Translations under genes and position numbers: made by a program
In this document: positions 29,082 to 37,479 of the stretch, piece by piece
How the letters are laid out: each line of letters begins with the position of its first letter
How positions within the stretch are numbered: the first letter of the stretch is position 1
Assembly (NCBI RefSeq): GCF_003957295.1
Contig: NZ_RQPJ01000014.1
Location: forward strand, 70,060-134,059
DNA: 64,000 bases
Direction: 5' to 3'
Source: Arenibacter aquaticus
Lineage (GTDB): Bacteria; Bacteroidota; Bacteroidia; Flavobacteriales; Flavobacteriaceae
The notes under the pieces: generated by a model
Seen by the model: the letters and a program-made list of their open reading frames with translations, nothing else
Databases searched by the model: none
Told to the model about the DNA's origin: nothing

Positions 29082-31103
29082 TTAGTTAATGGAATAAGTA
29101 AGTGTTAAGAAAAAATTTCGTCCCATTCGGGGAATATTTTTCCAGTCGGTGTAGGTGGAGTAGTAGGTATCAAATATATTCTCTACTCCAAATTTTGCAT
29201 AGACTGCATCGTTATTAATAGCAAAGGTCTTTCCCAAAGTGACCGAATAAACGGTATAAGCGGCTGTTTCATCCTCTCCAAAATTGGGATTGTAATTCCG
29301 TTGTTTTCCAGCACCTTTGACCTGGAAGGCCGCGGAAATAGATCTATTGTCAAATTGTAGTCCAGAACCATAGGTTATCGGACTCATAAAGGGCAGGTTA
29401 CCCCCTTCATTGTCCGTTCCTCGGTGATAGGAAAGTACAGCATTCCAATTTAAGTGCTCTAGCAGCCCGTATTTCATCTCCAGGGAGGCATTGAAGAGAT
29501 TGGCATACTCTAGATTCTTATATACTTTTACGCCCTCTGCCCCTATGGTCATAACACTGAGGGAAGGGTCTATATCCCCAATGATATAATCCGTTATATG
29601 GAAATAATTAGCTTCGGCCGTAAATTTAAACTTGGATTTTTCCCAGGAAATCTTGGTATTGGCTTCTACCGATTTTTCATTGTCCAGTTCTGGATCTCCA
29701 ATATAATCATGGTTATCAAAACTGTTAAACAAATAAAACCCGTACCCTTCACTAACAGAAGGTGCCCTATCCCCGTAGGACAGGCCTACATTAAAGTGCC
29801 AGGGCATCCACATTTTATGCCATTGGCCCGAAATACTTTTTAAGAATCGTGTTTTGGACTTCTCCATTTCTGGATAAAAGATCCTAAGGCTATTTAAACC
29901 AAATTCATCGGCCACCTTCTGATTTTGAACGGTCATCCTAGTGGCAAGCTTTAAAAAGCTACCGTTTAAATCCAGTTCATCCTCAACATAGACTCCCGTA
30001 TTAGCGGTGCGGACATCGGGCCACGTAAGCATAAACATGGGCAATTCATCCGGGTCATTGGGGTACATGGTCATTTCTGCATAAGACCTATTGTAGTACC
30101 CGTCCAGTTTAAACAGAAAACTGTGTTTCTCTTTTTTAAGCTGGGCCTCGCTGAAATATCCGTAGGTATCGCTCCAACCCGGCATATCCATGTGTATGGC
30201 CACATCAGGACGCTTGGTATCGTCCATAACATGGGTTACTGTATTAAAGTACAACTTGGATTTCCAATTGGTTAAACTGCCCCAAAGTTCATCCTGTTCA
30301 TAACCTAAGGAGGCAATCATAGCACGGGCCAGCGAAACATCCATGGTTAGGGCGGGGTAACCTATATCCCGGGCCTCGTCAAAAATAAAGCTTGCTATCA
30401 AAGCCTTATCGTCTGCTATTTTATACCCTCCCAAGGCAGAGAAATTATACTTTTCAAACTGTGAAAACGACACTTCTTCCCCACCCCCAGCATAATAATT
30501 CCCGGCCTTTCTATAAATAATATCGGTATCCACAAAATACTTGGAATTGGAGTAATTAAGTTGCCCCCCTACAACGTTCATTTCGTTATTGCTCTCAAAA
30601 CCGGTCTCCAAATTGCCTTCCAATCCCGTATCCCTAAAGTTGCTCTTGTCCAGCTCCAAGTTAATGGCACCTCCAATAGTGGTTCCATGCTCAGCCCCTT
30701 GCTGACCCGATGCTATATGGGCCTTGGACAAATTGGACACATCCACATAAGAGGTTATAGGGTCCATCTTGTCCGTACAGGCCCCAAATATCCGCATACC
30801 GTCTATGGTAACGGAAAGGCGTTCGGAATACATATTGTTCAAGGTGGGCTCCCAAGCATAGGCACCCCGTTTTACCATATCTACCTTCTTGGAGGATTCC
30901 AAATACTCATCCAAAGAAGACAAAGGTTTTGGCTGTTTGTTATAATCCAAGGTCTTTCTAGCCGAAATAAGGATAACCTCGTCCAAATTAATCCGTATAA
31001 TGGAGTCCTGAGGCAAAACTAATTCCTGAGCCCCTATATACAGGGGAAACATAAAAAGCGCCACGTAAATAGACCAACTAGGGCTATGTATATTTTTTCC
31101 CAT
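29082..31103 (-). CDS. TonB-dependent outer-membrane receptor, probable copper receptor (OprC/NosA-like)
   Basis: About 673 residues from the ATG at 31101-31103 (MGKNIHSPSW, then a signal peptide ending IGAQ); the frame continues to 31229 but that part is not signal-like. A plug domain with GQQGAEHGTTIGGAINLEL precedes a 22-strand barrel ending in an aromatic residue pattern. The plug has FGACTDKMDP, i.e. a C-x3-M motif as in the copper site of the OprC/NosA receptors, and the barrel has an IHMDMPGW loop that could supply the His/Met pair. OprC/NosA import copper, and NosA was named for its link to N2O reductase. The nos operon, which needs much copper, lies about 12 kb away. Confidence 0.8.
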   Translation of the reverse strand: MGKNIHSPSWSIYVALFMFPLYIGAQELVLPQDSIIRINLDEVILISARKTLDYNKQPKPLSSLDEYLESSKKVDMVKRGAYAWEPTLNNMYSERLSVTIDGMRIFGACTDKMDPITSYVDVSNLSKAHIASGQQGAEHGTTIGGAINLELDKSNFRDTGLEGNLETGFESNNEMNVVGGQLNYSNSKYFVDTDIIYRKAGNYYAGGGEEVSFSQFEKYNFSALGGYKIADDKALIASFIFDEARDIGYPALTMDVSLARAMIASLGYEQDELWGSLTNWKSKLYFNTVTHVMDDTKRPDVAIHMDMPGWSDTYGYFSEAQLKKEKHSFLFKLDGYYNRSYAEMTMYPNDPDELPMFMLTWPDVRTANTGVYVEDELDLNGSFLKLATRMTVQNQKVADEFGLNSLRIFYPEMEKSKTRFLKSISGQWHKMWMPWHFNVGLSYGDRAPSVSEGYGFYLFNSFDNHDYIGDPELDNEKSVEANTKISWEKSKFKFTAEANYFHITDYIIGDIDPSLSVMTIGAEGVKVYKNLEYANLFNASLEMKYGLLEHLNWNAVLSYHRGTDNEGGNLPFMSPITYGSGLQFDNRSISAAFQVKGAGKQRNYNPNFGEDETAAYTVYSVTLGKTFAINNDAVYAKFGVENIFDTYYSTYTDWKNIPRMGRNFFLTLTYSIN

Positions 31104-31237
31104 AAGTATAGTGTATACTATATGGGCATGTCTGAAAATTTTCACACGTTTAAAATTTAGATAATATAATATGTTGAAGTTGCCATTAGGTAGTAAAAGG
31201 TTGCAAGCCTCCCTATTACATAATAGCAATGATTATA

Positions 31238-31612
31238 TTATCCCAGCTCTGGCGGCTGTGCAATATCTGTAGTATATAAACCCGGAATCAAAACCAGGGC
31301 ATTCTTATAATTATTCTCAATGTTTGGTACAAATCCAGATTGGAGCACTAGCAAAAATTCCTTTTCCTGAAAATCAATAAATTGGATCTCCGCATTAAAG
31401 CGTTTACCCTCAAAAGGATTTTTATCGCTGCCCTCGGATTCTTTGGCCAGCTGTTTCGCCAAATAACATTTTCCGTCACATTGCATGGCAGGCCTATTCC
31501 TGTTCTCACATAGGTTCTCTACAATATAATCATAATTTACCGCATACTCTGCCAAGGGCCATAATGGCTTTATTAGCATGATCAGCGCAACAAACAAGAC
31601 TAATTGTTTCAT
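31238..31612 (-). CDS. Small exported Cys-motif protein, first gene of the predicted copper-uptake operon
   Basis: A 124-residue protein with an N-terminal hydrophobic signal or anchor (residues 3-22) and a conserved-looking NYDYIVENLCENRNRPAMQC segment followed by DGKCYL. The C-x9-C-x3-C arrangement with an adjacent Met could bind copper. Proteins of this kind recur next to TonB receptors in Bacteroidota, but no function is assigned that I know of. It lies 134 bp upstream of the receptor start on the same strand and is divergent from cydA, sharing a 270-bp promoter region with it. Confidence 0.75.
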   Translation of the reverse strand: MKQLVLFVALIMLIKPLWPLAEYAVNYDYIVENLCENRNRPAMQCDGKCYLAKQLAKESEGSDKNPFEGKRFNAEIQFIDFQEKEFLLVLQSGFVPNIENNYKNALVLIPGLYTTDIAQPPELG

Positions 31613-31755
31613 TTATAATTCTTCTAAAATAAGGTGGTTCCTATGTAAAACAAAATTCGATTAAACTTGGGCTAAAGTAACAATCCTTTAATTCATCAAA
31701 ACCTCATATACCTTAAACACAAGGCAAAGATAATGTATATTCTTTAGATAAAAAG

Positions 31756-31769
31756 ATGACAACCATCAG
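31756..31769 (+). promoter_or_regulatory. Candidate Crp/Fnr-type box upstream of cydAB
   Basis: ATGACAACCATCAG contains the core TGAC-N4-ATCA, the reverse complement of TGAT-N4-GTCA. The same core occurs upstream of the nos operon (47477-47490). If the box sits near -41.5, transcription starts about 31804, which fits translation from 31883 rather than 31799. Confidence 0.55.
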
Positions 31770-31882
31770 GTTTTGTGCAAAAATATTGATTTAAAAAAAT
31801 GCTTAATAAGCCGGTCTTTCTTGACATTTTTTTCTCTTTGTTGTTTAAATTTGAGCTACTTAATAACCTAATGCCATTTTCA

Positions 31883-33214
31883 ATGGAGGATATGCTTTTT
31901 TATGATAGGATGCAGTTTGCCTTTACTATCACTTTCCATTATTTGTTTCCCCAATTAACCATGGGACTTTCGCTTATCATCGTTTATTTCAAATGGAAAT
32001 TTCTTAGGACCCAACTTCAATCTTATAACGATGCAGCCAAATTCTGGATGCGGATTTTTGCCCTTAATTTTGCCATGGGTGTAGTAACTGGAATACCAAT
32101 GGAGTTTCAGTTTGGCACCAATTGGGCCAAATTTTCCGAACTCACCGGAGGCATCATTGGGCAAACACTTGCCATGGAAGGTATGTTCTCTTTTTTCCTG
32201 GAATCTTCCTTTCTTGGCCTGTTCTTATTTGGAGAGAAATTACTAGGCCATAAATTACATTTTTTAACTGGCTTTTTAGTGTTTTTGGGATCATGGGCCA
32301 GCGGGTTCCTTATCATAGCCACCCACTCCTGGATGCAGCATCCAGTAGGGTACGAAATATTGAGCAATGGTAAATTTGTATTAAATAATTTTGGCGCCTT
32401 ATTCTCCAATCCCTGGCTTCTTCCCTCCTATTTGCACAATCAGTTGGCGAGTATGGTTACCGCATCCTTTGTTATAGCTGCTGTGGGTGCGTTTTATATA
32501 CTGAACAAGAAACATCATAGTTTTGGAAAGCTATTTGTAAAGACCGGAGTGTTATTTGGACTAATATCTTCTGTATTGGTAGCCTTTCCAACAGGAGACT
32601 GGGCCGCGAAAAATGTAGTGGAATACCAGCCTGTTACCTTTGCAGCCATGGAGGGTTTATTTGAAACCCAGCACGGGGGAGCAGAAATAGTTCTCATTGG
32701 GCAACCCAATGTAATGGAAAAGAAATTGGACAATAAACTGGCCGTTCCAAACATTCTGAGTTTTCTGACCTATAAAAAATGGGATGCCACAGTAAAAGGG
32801 TTAAACGAATTTAATCCAGAAGTTTATCCTACCAATATTCCCGGCTTATATTACGCCTATCATATAATGGTGGGACTGGGCACCCTTTTTATTGGCATCA
32901 TGGCAATGGCGGGCGTACAACTGTGGCGTAAAAAATTATACAGCAGCAAATGGATATTATGGTCCCTACTTTTCCTCCTACCCTTTCCCTACATTGCAAA
33001 CACAACAGGCTGGTATACGGCCGAATTAGGTAGACAACCATGGTTGGTATATAATCTATTGCGCACCTCGGACGGCATTTCACCCACTGTATCCTCTGGA
33101 AATACACTATTCACCCTATTAGGGTTTATTGGACTGTACCTATTGTTGGGCATGCTCTTTTTAATACTTGTAGGCAAAATAATAAATAAAGGCCCCCTAA
33201 CCTCTAATACATAA
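31883..33214 (+). CDS. cydA: Cytochrome bd ubiquinol oxidase subunit I
   Basis: 443 residues from the ATG at 31883. The frame is open to an ATG at 31799, but this start puts a haem-ligand His at residue 19 (MEDMLFYDRMQFAFTITFH), the same position as His19 of E. coli CydA, and the extra 28 codons look like leader. Later landmarks are the GRQPWLVYNLLRT segment, the EFQFGTNW helix and nine or so transmembrane helices. The short Q-loop is of the non-E. coli type. CydAB oxidises quinol and reduces oxygen at very low concentration, and is resistant to NO, which suits the surrounding genes. cydB starts 2 bp after the stop. Confidence 0.95.
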   Translation: MEDMLFYDRMQFAFTITFHYLFPQLTMGLSLIIVYFKWKFLRTQLQSYNDAAKFWMRIFALNFAMGVVTGIPMEFQFGTNWAKFSELTGGIIGQTLAMEGMFSFFLESSFLGLFLFGEKLLGHKLHFLTGFLVFLGSWASGFLIIATHSWMQHPVGYEILSNGKFVLNNFGALFSNPWLLPSYLHNQLASMVTASFVIAAVGAFYILNKKHHSFGKLFVKTGVLFGLISSVLVAFPTGDWAAKNVVEYQPVTFAAMEGLFETQHGGAEIVLIGQPNVMEKKLDNKLAVPNILSFLTYKKWDATVKGLNEFNPEVYPTNIPGLYYAYHIMVGLGTLFIGIMAMAGVQLWRKKLYSSKWILWSLLFLLPFPYIANTTGWYTAELGRQPWLVYNLLRTSDGISPTVSSGNTLFTLLGFIGLYLLLGMLFLILVGKIINKGPLTSNT

Positions 33215-33216
33215 AT

Positions 33217-34293
33217 ATGGAATTATTCTGGTACATTGTTTTAATGAGCATGTTAGCTATCTATGTGGTATTGGATGGCTATGATTTTGGAGCGGGGATC
33301 ATACATCTCTTTTTTGCAAAAAAAGAAAAGGACAAAAAGGCCATTACAAATGCCATTGGCCCCTTTTGGGACGCTAACGAAGTATGGCTTATTGCATCTG
33401 GAGGCATCCTATTTTTTGCCTTTCCCACCCTCTATGCCTCCTCCTTTAGCGGTTTCTACCTGCCTTTGATCATGATTCTATGGCTGCTGATCTTTAGGGC
33501 GATAGGCTTGGAACTCCGGGGTCAGATACATAACAAATTGTGGGAGGCGGTATGGGACAAAGCCTTTGGGATCGCCAGTTTTCTTTTGGCCCTTTTCTTT
33601 GGAATTGCCTTGGGCAATGTTGTTAGAGGTGTAAACCTGGGCATGGTAGAAAATGGCGTCTCTGCCCATGAAGCCCATTATTTTTTTCTCCCACTGTGGA
33701 ATCCCACATTTAGTCCTACGGCAGAACATCTAGGCATAATAGATTGGTTTACCATTTTACTTGGCCTGTTGGGAGCGGTAACCTTGACCATCCATGGTGC
33801 CAACTGGATTATCTTTAAGACCAATTCCGAGCTGAACAACAAATTAAAGACCGTAATTTTTAGACTCAATATCGTCCTGGTCTCCCTAGTAATTACCTCC
33901 CTTGTTCTTTGGCATATAATAGCTCCCAAACCCTTTCATAATTTTATGGAAAGACCATGGTTATGGGTTTTTCCATTACTGACCCTTGTTGGCCTGTTTG
34001 GACTATTTGGAGTACGGACATACAAAAAGGACGGCATGGGATTTGTTTGCTCCGCTTTATTCATCTTAGGAGGCTTTGCTACCACCGCTGCCTCCATATT
34101 TCCCAAGGTATTGCCATCTACCAATACCGTAAACCCCTCGTTGACCATCTATAATGTAGCGGCAGATGAGTACGGGCTTTCGGTGGGTGTATATTGGTTT
34201 ATTGTGGCCCTGATCCTTCTTATTGCCTATATCTTTATTCAATACCGGGTATTTAAGGGGAAAATGGACGATATAGGATATGGAGAGCATTAA
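33217..34293 (+). CDS. cydB: Cytochrome bd ubiquinol oxidase subunit II
   Basis: A 358-residue polytopic membrane protein starting with WYIVLMSMLAIYVVLDGYDFGAGI, the family's conserved first helix, followed by GPFWDANEVWL and FPTLYASSFSGFYLPL. Eight to nine transmembrane helices are visible. It pairs with CydA in the inner membrane and follows it after 2 bp. No cydX-like small subunit or cydDC assembly genes are seen next to it. The operon ends before the Rrf2 promoter at 34320. Confidence 0.95.
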   Translation: MELFWYIVLMSMLAIYVVLDGYDFGAGIIHLFFAKKEKDKKAITNAIGPFWDANEVWLIASGGILFFAFPTLYASSFSGFYLPLIMILWLLIFRAIGLELRGQIHNKLWEAVWDKAFGIASFLLALFFGIALGNVVRGVNLGMVENGVSAHEAHYFFLPLWNPTFSPTAEHLGIIDWFTILLGLLGAVTLTIHGANWIIFKTNSELNNKLKTVIFRLNIVLVSLVITSLVLWHIIAPKPFHNFMERPWLWVFPLLTLVGLFGLFGVRTYKKDGMGFVCSALFILGGFATTAASIFPKVLPSTNTVNPSLTIYNVAADEYGLSVGVYWFIVALILLIAYIFIQYRVFKGKMDDIGYGEH

Positions 34294-34311
34294 TGCCCAC
34301 GTTTTCTATTT

Positions 34312-34351
34312 AAGATAAATTTGTCCGAAATAAGAATAAAAGTTATATTTG
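34312..34351 (+). promoter_or_regulatory. rrf2 promoter with overlapping operator-like dyad
   Basis: A -33 TTTG (34320-34323) and a -7 TATATTTG (34344-34351) are 20 bp apart, an ideal Bacteroidota promoter 22 bp before the ATG. The -33 box lies inside AAGATAAATTTGTCCG (34312-34327), whose core GATAAATTTGTC is a near-palindrome. A repressor bound here would block the promoter, suggesting autoregulation. Confidence 0.65.
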
Positions 34352-34373
34352 TATTGATTTTAAAAGTTTTCCT

Positions 34374-34808
34374 ATGTTTTCCAAAGCTTGTGAATACGGA
34401 ATAAAGGCCACGATATACATAGCGGTCAAGTCTATGCACCAAGAGCGGGTGAGCCTTAAAGAAATTGCCGAAGAGGTGGATTCACCTGTGGCATTTACTG
34501 CTAAGATATTACAATCGTTGGCAAGGCACGGTATAATAGACTCCCAAAAGGGGCCTACAGGTGGCTTTCAGATCCAAGAATCAAAAATTGATGCTATTAC
34601 CCTGCACCAAATTGTCCATGCCATTGACGGTGACAATATTTTTAATGGCTGTGGCTTGGGACTGAAACAGTGCGATGCCTCAAAGCCCTGCCCCGTGCAC
34701 GATAAGTTTGTGGGAATACGGGATAATTTAAAGTCCATGTTACATAATACCAGTTTATACGAATTGGCCACTGGTCTTGATATTGGACTTACCCACCTAA
34801 AACGATAA
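34374..34808 (+). CDS. Rrf2 family transcriptional regulator (NsrR/IscR-like)
   Basis: A 144-residue winged-helix regulator. The N-terminal MFSKACEYGIKATIYIA and the recognition region SPVAFTAKILQSLARHGIIDSQKGPTGGF are typical of Rrf2. Three cysteines at about residues 93, 100 and 106 (NGCGLGLKQCDASKPC) match the position of the Fe-S ligands in NsrR and IscR. NsrR senses NO through its cluster. With ric, hemerythrin, truncated haemoglobin and nos genes around it, an NO or Fe-S sensor role is likely, but NsrR and IscR cannot be told apart from sequence alone. A near-palindromic site overlaps its own promoter. Confidence 0.85.
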   Translation: MFSKACEYGIKATIYIAVKSMHQERVSLKEIAEEVDSPVAFTAKILQSLARHGIIDSQKGPTGGFQIQESKIDAITLHQIVHAIDGDNIFNGCGLGLKQCDASKPCPVHDKFVGIRDNLKSMLHNTSLYELATGLDIGLTHLKR

Positions 34809-34826
34809 AAATTTAAACTAATAAAA

Positions 34827-34838
34827 GATAAAAGGGTC
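34827..34838 (+). promoter_or_regulatory. Operator-like element upstream of the dioxygenase operon
   Basis: GATAAAAGGGTC, within AAAGATAAAAGGGTCTTT, matches the GATAAA-N3-GTC core seen at the rrf2 promoter and upstream of nos. It lies 69 bp before the dioxygenase ATG; the promoter itself is not clear. Confidence 0.4.
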
Positions 34839-34906
34839 TTTAATTCTTAAATAATTTAACAGCTTACTAATTTCAATTTTAACATATACATTTTACAATA
34901 ATCCCT

Positions 34907-35869
34907 ATGCTGGACATTACAAATAAAATAGCTGAAAAATACCAAGCACTTGGTGAAAATCCGGAAACCTATTTAGAGGGCCTGCTGCATGCCAAACCAA
35001 TTACCTATTGGGAGTACATAGAGGTAGACACCCTTCTTTCTCTTCAAAGAACTCGTACAGCTTTCAAGGATGAATCCATTTTTATCATGTACCATCAGGT
35101 AACTGAACTTTACCTTAAAATGATGCTGCATGAACTGCAACAACTAACAACAGAAAAGGTCACTACAACCGAATACCTTATTACAAAACTAGACCGGTTA
35201 ATACAATATACCTCTATGTTGATTAACTCCTTCGATATTATGAGGGTAGGAATGAACTACGAGGATTACAATAGTTTTCGCAAAGCCTTAACGCCGGCCA
35301 GCGGTTTTCAGTCCGCCCAATTCCGGTTTATAGAACTCCATTGCACCTCCATAGGGAATTTAATCAGCCATAGACACAAGAACACCACCAACATACAGCC
35401 AGATATGAAGGAATGTTTTGAGCACCTTTATTGGAAAGATGCCGGAACCAATCCTAAAACCGGGCACAAAACCCTAACCCTTCAACTTTTTGAGGAAAGA
35501 TACCTCAAAGCACTTTGGGAAACCGCTGTACAAGTACAGGGCAGCACCTTGGAGGACAAGTTATCTTCCCTGCCCAATATTCCTGATGCCCTAAGGGAAA
35601 GGGTAAGGACGTTTGATACTCTTTATAATATAGATTGGCCTATGGTTCATTTAAAAACTGCCGAACATTATTTGAACAGCAAAGGTGAAAACAAGAAAGC
35701 TACGGGGGGATCGGATTGGAAAAAATACCTCCACCCAAAATACCAAAAACGAATATTTTTTCCAGCCTTGTGGACCCAATTGGAGAAACAACATTGGGCT
35801 GACAACACCAAAAATGACAACTATGGAAATTGTAAACAGACCGGAATTAACGCATCTACTAGTAGGTGA
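34907..35869 (+). CDS. Tryptophan 2,3-dioxygenase family haem protein
   Basis: A 320-residue all-helical haem protein. FIMYHQVTELYLKMMLHEL carries the distal His, PASGFQSAQFRFIE carries the substrate Arg, and the C-terminal VHLKTAEHYL ... KATGGSDWKKYL ... FFPALW fits the proximal haem-His, GTGGS-type loop and final helix of TDO. The canonical enzyme opens the indole ring of tryptophan with O2. No kynurenine-pathway genes are adjacent; instead it heads an operon of NO-stress and iron proteins, and its 3' end overlaps the cupin gene by 56 bp. The loop reads ATGGSDW rather than GTGGSSG. A role on tryptophan is the family default; a role with NO or another ligand is inference. Confidence 0.88.
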   Translation: MLDITNKIAEKYQALGENPETYLEGLLHAKPITYWEYIEVDTLLSLQRTRTAFKDESIFIMYHQVTELYLKMMLHELQQLTTEKVTTTEYLITKLDRLIQYTSMLINSFDIMRVGMNYEDYNSFRKALTPASGFQSAQFRFIELHCTSIGNLISHRHKNTTNIQPDMKECFEHLYWKDAGTNPKTGHKTLTLQLFEERYLKALWETAVQVQGSTLEDKLSSLPNIPDALRERVRTFDTLYNIDWPMVHLKTAEHYLNSKGENKKATGGSDWKKYLHPKYQKRIFFPALWTQLEKQHWADNTKNDNYGNCKQTGINASTSR

Positions 35870-36119
35870 TTCCTTAAAAACAATGCAAATAAAGGCAATG
35901 GCCGGTATGGGGATGCCAACACATCTCAATACCCATGAAGCGGTTATTATTGTTCAGGAAGGAAGGGCCCTTCTAAAGACGAAGGACACCGAATACATTT
36001 TGGAAAAAGGTTCCTCCTTTCTTATCCCGGCCTATACCGAGCATAAACTTGAGATTCTTAAAAATCTAAAAGCCGTTGCCATAATGGCAACCGACTCCAA
36101 TATACATTTTAAAAGCTAA
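35814..36119 (+). CDS. Cupin domain protein
   Basis: About 101 residues from the ATG at 35814 (or 35823). A single cupin barrel is recognisable from PTHLNTHEAVIIVQEGRALLKTKDTEYI and the second half HKLEIL. It has His residues in the first cupin motif (THLNTHE) and a further one near the end of the barrel (EHKLEI), so it may bind a metal. The gene starts inside the end of the dioxygenase gene (56-bp overlap in another frame) and ends 4 bp before ric, so it is translationally coupled to both. Function is unknown; small cupins next to Ric recur in Bacteroidota. Confidence 0.8.
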   Translation: MTTMEIVNRPELTHLLVGDSLKTMQIKAMAGMGMPTHLNTHEAVIIVQEGRALLKTKDTEYILEKGSSFLIPAYTEHKLEILKNLKAVAIMATDSNIHFKS

Positions 36120-36123
36120 AATC

Positions 36124-36849
36124 ATGGAAAATTTAATGACCAAAAACATCGGAGAAATAGTAGCGCAAAACTACCGAGCAGCCCAGATATTCAAGGATCA
36201 CAAAATAGACTTTTGCTGCAAGGGAAACCGCAGCGTTCAGGAGGTTGCCCATAAAAACAACCTGGATACCCAGCAGCTACTAAATGAAATTGAAAAAGTT
36301 GGGCAAGAAGCCAATGATGACCATATAGATTTTAATTCATGGCCCATAGACCTTTTGGCCGATTATATTGAAAAAAAGCACCATCGCTATGTTGAGACCC
36401 AAATTCCTATTTTAAACCAATATCTCACCAAATTATGCAGAGTACATGGTGACCGTCATCCCGAATTATTGGAAATCAATGAACATTTCAATAAAAGTGC
36501 GGGTGAATTGGCCATACACATGAAAAAAGAGGAATTAATAGTTTTCCCCGCCGTGCGTAAAATGCTACAGAGCAAGCAGATGGGAAGTGCTATGCCCAAT
36601 ATGCATTATGGCAGCATTAAAAACCCCATTCAAACAATGATGGATGAACATGAGAATGAAGGTGATCGATTTAGGATTATTGCTGAATTGAGCAACTCCT
36701 ACTCACCCCCTAGTGATGCCTGTAATACTTATAAGGTTGCCTTTGCTCTACTAAGCGAATTTGAAAGGGATTTGCACAAACATATTCATTTGGAGAATAA
36801 TATTCTTTTCCCAAAGGCAATAGCCATGGAAAAAGAAATAAACGTTTAA
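36124..36849 (+). CDS. ric: Iron-sulphur cluster repair di-iron protein Ric (YtfE/ScdA)
   Basis: A 241-residue protein with an N-terminal DUF542 domain (residues 1-60, NYRAAQIFKDHKIDFCCKG with the paired Cys) and a C-terminal hemerythrin-like domain with the His/Glu ligands spread along four helices (KKHHRYV, HGDRHPE, HMKKEELIVFP, DEHENEGDRF, HKHIHLENNILFPKA). Ric proteins repair Fe-S clusters damaged by NO or peroxide and may help remove NO. It follows the cupin gene directly and is followed by a second hemerythrin gene. Confidence 0.95.
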   Translation: MENLMTKNIGEIVAQNYRAAQIFKDHKIDFCCKGNRSVQEVAHKNNLDTQQLLNEIEKVGQEANDDHIDFNSWPIDLLADYIEKKHHRYVETQIPILNQYLTKLCRVHGDRHPELLEINEHFNKSAGELAIHMKKEELIVFPAVRKMLQSKQMGSAMPNMHYGSIKNPIQTMMDEHENEGDRFRIIAELSNSYSPPSDACNTYKVAFALLSEFERDLHKHIHLENNILFPKAIAMEKEINV

Positions 36850-36857
36850 CACTAAAC

Positions 36858-36959
36858 ATGGAACAAAACAACATGGACCGCTATTTTAACTGCACTGATT
36901 TAGCAGCAACATTCCCCTGCTGTTGGGTATCGCAGTACCAGCGGTCCAAGAAAGGTTGA
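36858..36959 (+). CDS. Possible 33-residue Cys-rich peptide between ric and the hemerythrin gene
   Basis: An ATG 8 bp after the ric stop opens a 33-codon frame to TGA at 36957-36959, encoding MEQNNMDRYFNC ... FPCCW ... KKG with three cysteines. The same DNA also forms a nested inverted-repeat structure (see 36874-36948), so it may be an RNA element rather than a coding gene. Nothing like it is known to me. Translation is plausible from position and spacing but unproven. Confidence 0.3.
   Translation: MEQNNMDRYFNCTDLAATFPCCWVSQYQRSKKG
36874..36948 (+). ncRNA. Structured RNA candidate in the ric-hemerythrin gap
   Basis: Outer stem TGGACCGCT (36874-36882) with AGCGGTCCA (36940-36948), 9 bp perfect. 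Inside are AGCAG (36902-36906) with CTGCT (36917-36921), and GGTA (36926-36929) with TACC (36936-36939), giving three stems in 75 nt. An alternative inner pairing is ACTGC (36889-36893) with GCAGT (36932-36936). It lies 50 bp before the hemerythrin ATG and could set relative expression within the operon. It is not a normal tRNA: there is no D-arm and the inner loops are the wrong size. Confidence 0.4.
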
Positions 36960-36998
36960 GACTGCCAGTAATTTTATCAATCCTTAAAGCAATTACGT

Positions 36999-37460
36999 AT
37001 GAAACCCAAGCCCATTAAAAGACACCTAGTTCTTCAACCCTTGAGCAGGGAACACCACCAAGGTTTGCTGCTTTCATGGAAAATCCGCACTGGATTTACC
37101 AAAAAGATAGCTTACTCAAGGATAAAGGCTTATACAGACTGGTTTTATAAAACCTACCTAATTCCCCATTTTACCGAAGAGGAGACACATATATTCCCCA
37201 TACTGGGAGAGGACAATGATCTGGTAAAAAAAGCCATAACACAACACCGACGGTTAAAACGCCTTTTTAATACGGAAAAGGACATTGAAAAATCACTCGC
37301 TATCATCGAGGAGGAATTGGAGCAACATATCAGATTTGAGGAACGCATACTCTTCAATGAAATTCAAAAGGTGGCCACCGAACAACAACTACAGACCATA
37401 GCCGCCCATCAAAACGAAAAAGAATATATAGAAAATAGCTCCGATATGTTTTGGAAGTAA
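36999..37460 (+). CDS. Hemerythrin domain protein
   Basis: A 153-residue single-domain hemerythrin-like protein. Ligand-type residues occur in order: LSREHHQGLLLSWK, HFTEEETHIFPIL, QHRRLKRLF and HIRFEERILFNEI. Such proteins bind a di-iron centre and O2 or NO. It is smaller than Ric and lacks DUF542. The order after ric in the same direction suggests one transcript, with the 33-codon frame and hairpin between them. Confidence 0.88.
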   Translation: MKPKPIKRHLVLQPLSREHHQGLLLSWKIRTGFTKKIAYSRIKAYTDWFYKTYLIPHFTEEETHIFPILGEDNDLVKKAITQHRRLKRLFNTEKDIEKSLAIIEEELEQHIRFEERILFNEIQKVATEQQLQTIAAHQNEKEYIENSSDMFWK

Positions 37461-37479
37461 CTTAAAATCAACAAACCCC

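Noticed and set aside
31104..31229. Longer TonB receptor start at 31229
   Set aside because: The signal peptide begins only at 31103; the extra 42 residues are not signal-like.
31799..31882. Longer cydA starting at 31799
   Set aside because: The start at 31883 puts the haem His at residue 19 as in E. coli CydA, and the upstream Fnr-type box predicts transcription starting after 31799.
35685..35813. Cupin gene starting deep inside the dioxygenase gene
   Set aside because: The added residues are an out-of-frame reading of the TDO C-terminal region and do not belong to the cupin fold.
36874..36948. A tRNA gene, because of a 7-bp acceptor-like stem with discriminator A and a T-arm-like hairpin
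   Set aside because: No D-arm can be drawn, the middle hairpin loop has 10 nt rather than 7, and the T-loop lacks TTCGA. Kept only as a structured element.
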